A stretch of 64,000 nucleotides of DNA, from assembly GCF_013391805.1 (NCBI RefSeq), contig NZ_CP058364.1, forward strand, positions 2,485,501-2,549,500. Direction: 5' to 3'. This DNA is from Galbibacter sp. BG1 (lineage in GTDB: Bacteria; Bacteroidota; Bacteroidia; Flavobacteriales; Flavobacteriaceae). The notes beneath the pieces were generated by a model that saw nothing but the letters and a program-made list of their open reading frames with translations, was not told the origin of the DNA and made no database searches. The translations under genes and the position numbers were made by a program. Shown in pieces: positions 61,235 through 64,000 of this stretch. Numbering within the stretch: position 1 is the first letter of the stretch; every line of letters starts with the position of its first letter.

Positions 61235-62710
61235 ATGGGTAAGAATTTAACTAAGAGAAGCGAAGATTATTCAAAATGGTATAACGAATTGGTTGTCAAG
61301 GCAGACCTTGCAGAAAACTCTGCGGTAAGGGGCTGTATGGTAATCAAGCCTTATGGGTATGCCATTTGGGAAAAAATGCAAGGGCAGTTGGATAAAATGT
61401 TCAAAGAGACAGGGCATGAGAATGCTTACTTTCCTTTATTCATTCCAAAATCTTATTTAAGTAAAGAGGCAGCTCATGTAGAAGGTTTTGCAAAGGAATG
61501 TGCGGTGGTAACTCACTATCGTTTAAAAAATGCCGAAGATGGCAGCGGAGTGATAGTCGATCCAGATGCGAAGCTGGAGGAAGAACTTATTGTAAGGCCA
61601 ACTTCAGAAACTATTATTTGGGATACATATAAGAAATGGGTACAGTCGTATCGCGATTTACCCATCTTGGTAAATCAGTGGGCTAATGTTGTGCGTTGGG
61701 AAATGCGTACACGATTGTTTTTGCGGACTGCTGAATTTTTATGGCAAGAAGGGCATACTGCACATGAAACCAAACAGGAGGCCATTGAAGAAGCAGAACA
61801 AATGATGGAAATATATGCTGAGTTTGCTGAAAGTTTTATGGGTGTTCCGGTGATTAAAGGTGTAAAATCTGATAGTGAACGTTTTGCGGGAGCGTTGGAG
61901 ACTTATTGCATTGAAGCTTTAATGCAAGATGGAAAAGCTTTGCAAGCGGGAACTTCTCACTTTTTGGGTCAGAACTTTGCAAAGGCATTCGATGTTAAGT
62001 TTGCCAACCGTGAAGGGAAGCAAGAATTTGTTTGGGCTACTTCTTGGGGTGTTTCCACACGATTGATGGGAGCTTTAATTATGACACACAGTGATGATAA
62101 CGGATTGGTGTTGCCGCCAAAATTGGCGCCTATTCAAGTGGTTATTGTGCCCATTTACAAAGGAGAAGAGCAACTAGACGCCATTAGCGAACGTGTGGCC
62201 CCATTGGTAAAAGAATTGAGGGCAAAAGGGATTTCCGTGAAGTTCGACAATAGGGATACACATAAGCCTGGCTGGAAATTCAATGAATACGAATTAAAGG
62301 GCGTACCGGTGCGATTGGCCATTGGAATGCGCGACATGGAAAATAATACTTTCGAGGTGGCTCGTAGGGACACCCTCTCTAAAGAAGTGGTGCCTGCAGA
62401 TGCAGTGGTTGCAAAAATAGAAACACTTTTGGAGGAAATTCAGGAAAACATTTTTCAAAAAGCTTTAGATTACCGCGACAGCCATATTACCAAAGTAGAC
62501 ACTTTCGAAGAATTTAAGGAATTATTGGAGTCTAAGGGTGGATTTTTATCTGCTCATTGGGATGGAACTGCAGAAACCGAAGACAAGATAAAAGAGCTTA
62601 CCAAAGCTACAATTCGTTGTCTTCCTTTAAATGAAGAAAAAGAAAACGGAAAATGTATTTATTCTGGAAAGCCTTCAAATCAGCGAGTTCTATTTGCAAA
62701 AGCATATTAA
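61235..62710 (+). CDS. proS: Prolyl-tRNA synthetase
   Basis: A 491-residue class II synthetase of the eukaryote/archaeal-like (short) type. Motif 2 region [21 protein letters not shown], motif 1 [14 protein letters not shown] and motif 3 [17 protein letters not shown] are clear. The anticodon-binding domain (about 285-385, [43 protein letters not shown]) and the C-terminal zinc-binding-type domain (about 410-491) are complete and end in Tyr as is usual. It charges tRNA-Pro. Its last gene neighbour downstream is a tRNA-Glu pair. Confidence 0.97.
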   Translation: MGKNLTKRSEDYSKWYNELVVKADLAENSAVRGCMVIKPYGYAIWEKMQGQLDKMFKETGHENAYFPLFIPKSYLSKEAAHVEGFAKECAVVTHYRLKNAEDGSGVIVDPDAKLEEELIVRPTSETIIWDTYKKWVQSYRDLPILVNQWANVVRWEMRTRLFLRTAEFLWQEGHTAHETKQEAIEEAEQMMEIYAEFAESFMGVPVIKGVKSDSERFAGALETYCIEALMQDGKALQAGTSHFLGQNFAKAFDVKFANREGKQEFVWATSWGVSTRLMGALIMTHSDDNGLVLPPKLAPIQVVIVPIYKGEEQLDAISERVAPLVKELRAKGISVKFDNRDTHKPGWKFNEYELKGVPVRLAIGMRDMENNTFEVARRDTLSKEVVPADAVVAKIETLLEEIQENIFQKALDYRDSHITKVDTFEEFKELLESKGGFLSAHWDGTAETEDKIKELTKATIRCLPLNEEKENGKCIYSGKPSNQRVLFAKAY

Positions 62711-62742
62711 TTTAAAAAAATCAAAAAAAAATATTTCTAAGT

Positions 62743-62773
62743 ATTGCATGATTTAAAAATAGTTGTATTTTTG
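62743..62773 (+). promoter_or_regulatory. Promoter of the tRNA-Glu pair
   Basis: ATTG at 62743-62746, 19 nt, then TATTTTTG at 62766-62773. The spacing and -7 element match the Bacteroidota consensus (the -33 box differs in one base). The first tRNA starts 23 nt downstream. Confidence 0.55.
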
Positions 62774-62795
62774 CATCCGCAATTAAGAAAAAAAT

Positions 62796-62867
62796 GGTCC
62801 GTTCGTCTAGGGGTTAGGACGCCAGGTTTTCATCCTGGTAACAGGGGTTCGATTCCCCTACGGACTA
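62796..62867 (+). tRNA. tRNA-Glu (UUC)
   Basis: Acceptor stem GGTCCGT / ACGGACT, D arm with GTCTAGGGGTTAGGAC, anticodon stem CCAGG / CCTGG with loop TTTTCAT (anticodon TTC), T arm AGGGG-TTCGATT-CCCCT, discriminator A. CCA is not encoded. Confidence 0.95.
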
Positions 62868-62925
62868 CGAAAGATTAAGTTCATTAAAATAATGCGGTTT
62901 TTACCGCAGCTCGAAAGAGCAAATT

Positions 62926-62997
62926 GGTCCGTTCGTCTAGGGGTTAGGACGCCAGGTTTTCATCCTGGTAACAGGGGTTCGATTCCCCTACGGACTA
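62926..62997 (+). tRNA. tRNA-Glu (UUC), second copy
   Basis: Identical in sequence to the copy at 62796-62867. The 58-nt spacer holds a hairpin (GCGGT / ACCGC) that may guide processing of a joint transcript. Confidence 0.95.
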
Positions 62998-63057
62998 CAA
63001 AAAAGTATAACATAACGTAGGAGCATAATTTCTACTATTTGTAAAAATTAGGAAAAG

Positions 63058-63309
63058 ATGGCAAATCACAAGTCGGCATTAAAGAGAATTAGAAGAAACG
63101 AAGCAGTTCGTTTAAGAAATAAATATCAACATAAAACTGTACGTAACGCAATTAAAAAATTACGTTCTACAGAAGATAAGAAAGATGCAGAAACTTTATT
63201 GCCATCTGTTATCAGTATGATTGATAGATTGGCTAAGAAAAACATCATTCACGCTAACAAAGCAGGAAACTTAAAATCTGGATTAACTAAAAGAGTTGCT
63301 GCTCTTTAA
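63058..63309 (+). CDS. rpsT: 30S ribosomal protein S20
   Basis: An 83-residue, highly basic, all-helical protein. [22 protein letters not shown] and [23 protein letters not shown] are typical of bacterial S20, a primary binder of 16S rRNA. It lies 60 nt after the second tRNA-Glu and may share its transcript. An intrinsic terminator follows. Confidence 0.97.
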   Translation: MANHKSALKRIRRNEAVRLRNKYQHKTVRNAIKKLRSTEDKKDAETLLPSVISMIDRLAKKNIIHANKAGNLKSGLTKRVAAL

Positions 63310-63338
63310 TCCTACACTCTTAGTTATACAAAATTTAG

Positions 63339-63366
63339 ACGCTCCGCTAGTATGTGGAGCGTTTTT
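63339..63366 (+). terminator. Intrinsic terminator after rpsT
   Basis: Stem ACGCTCC (63339-63345) / GGAGCGT (63356-63362), 10-nt loop, followed by a T-run. Confidence 0.85.
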
Positions 63367-63413
63367 CATTTAAAATATTAGTATATACTTCAAAAAAAAT
63401 AATAAAAGTCACT

Positions 63414-64000
63414 ATGGAAAAAGGTATCTATGCAAAATTCAATACTTCCAAAGGAGAGATATTGGTAAAGTTAACTTATGACAAAACACCTGGAACAGTA
63501 GGTAACTTCGTTGCTTTGGCAGAAGGGAAAATGGAAAATAGCGTTAAGCCACAAGGGAAACCATATTACGATGGATTATCTTTTCATAGGGTTATCAATG
63601 ATTTTATGATCCAAGGTGGATGTCCACTTGGAACTGGAACCGGGGATGCTGGATATAAATTTGACGACGAATTTGATAGTTCTTTAAGACATGATAGACC
63701 AGGGGTATTGTCTATGGCAAACGCAGGCCCTGGAACCAACGGGTCACAATTCTTTATTACTCATGTGGAAACTCCGTGGTTAGATGATAAACATACTGTT
63801 TTTGGTTTTGTTGAAGAAGGACAAGATGTGGTCGATGCAATCGCTCAGGGAGATAAGATAGACACATTGGAAATTATTAGAGTAGGGGAAGAAGCCGAAA
63901 ATTGGAATGCCATAGAAGCCTTTAGAACTTTTGAAGGAGAAAGGGAGAAGCGTGTGGCTGCCGAAAAAGCAAAAGCAGAAGAAGCGTTGGAGAAGCTTGC
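63414..64000 (+). CDS. Cyclophilin-type peptidyl-prolyl isomerase (5' part)
   Basis: The ATG at 63414 opens a frame running off the window end; 195 codons are seen. Residues 1-155 form a complete cyclophilin domain with FHRVINDFMIQGGCPLGTG (catalytic Arg), GVLSMANAGPGTNGSQFFIT (Gln and Phe of the active site), and WLDDKHTVFGFV. A Glu/Ala/Lys-rich helix follows (EKRVAAEKAKAEEALEKL). In Bacteroidota this domain is often joined to a second C-terminal part. It has no signal peptide in view, so it is probably cytosolic. Confidence 0.95.
   Translation, partial: MEKGIYAKFNTSKGEILVKLTYDKTPGTVGNFVALAEGKMENSVKPQGKPYYDGLSFHRVINDFMIQGGCPLGTGTGDAGYKFDDEFDSSLRHDRPGVLSMANAGPGTNGSQFFITHVETPWLDDKHTVFGFVEEGQDVVDAIAQGDKIDTLEIIRVGEEAENWNAIEAFRTFEGEREKRVAAEKAKAEEALEKL

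Noticed and set aside
1-64000. CRISPR array
   Set aside because: No regularly spaced direct repeats of 24-40 bp with unique spacers were found; the only tandem DNA repeats are the two 141-bp units in the RHS gene.

Overview
The window looks like chromosome of a member of the Flavobacteriaceae (Bacteroidota). The evidence is low-GC DNA, gliding-motility/T9SS type B C-terminal sorting domains, a fused SecDF of 990 residues, an OmpP1/FadL-like porin, promoter elements of the Bacteroidota type (TTTG, about 19 nt, TAnnTTTG), and hairpin repeats built on a TGTCGAAGG core. Genus cannot be fixed from the sequence alone.

Region 1 (1-20130) is the most unusual part. It is a type IV pilus / type II secretion-like operon (PilN-like end, PilO-like, PilP/GspC-like, three pilin-like proteins, PilC/GspF-like) that is split by cargo genes. 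Between the PilO-like and PilP-like genes lie a 1160-residue T9SS type B protein, two lipoproteins and nine tandem genes for secreted tail-fibre-like proteins. Three more follow the PilC/GspF-like gene behind their own predicted promoter. All twelve share a C-terminal module of about 90-110 residues (GIG-P-D motif, DYVF or WSDFVF motif, GHLPNIPSA, then a coiled coil) under different N-terminal heads. One head looks like an ILEI/FAM3 (PANDER-like) domain. Short gaps and 1-13 nt overlaps suggest translation as a coupled unit.

Region 2 (20239-30110) is a two-gene RHS/YD-repeat system. An AT-rich 1077-residue RHS N-terminal-type protein is followed by a 1966-residue RHS core protein whose last 80 or so residues resemble polymorphic toxin type 8. 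A DUF2750 gene overlapping the toxin stop is the likely immunity gene. A GC-rich block (about 23140-28550) crosses both RHS genes, and the toxin tip returns to AT-rich DNA. A convergent XRE-type regulator follows.

Region 3 (30238-33163) holds an IS30-family element, an IS3-family element with a programmed -1 frameshift signal, and about 500 bp of non-coding DNA with terminators and a possible tRNA 3'-end remnant.

Region 4 (33164-39088) is a small sugar or polyol gene cluster: two zinc-type MDR dehydrogenases, a sugar-phosphate isomerase/epimerase, a ribulose-phosphate epimerase homologue, and GntR and DeoR regulators. A palindrome in the divergent promoter region may be an operator.

Region 5 (39251-64000) is mostly core chromosome: secDF, mdh, an O-antigen ligase-like protein, queE, small membrane and lipoproteins, an RsmB-type rRNA methyltransferase, an ECF sigma module, cysS, folE, a second T9SS type B protein, an SRPBCC protein, a bestrophin, a methyltransferase, an OmpP1-like porin with an unusual low-complexity lipoprotein, proS, two tRNA-Glu genes, rpsT, and the start of a cyclophilin-type prolyl isomerase.
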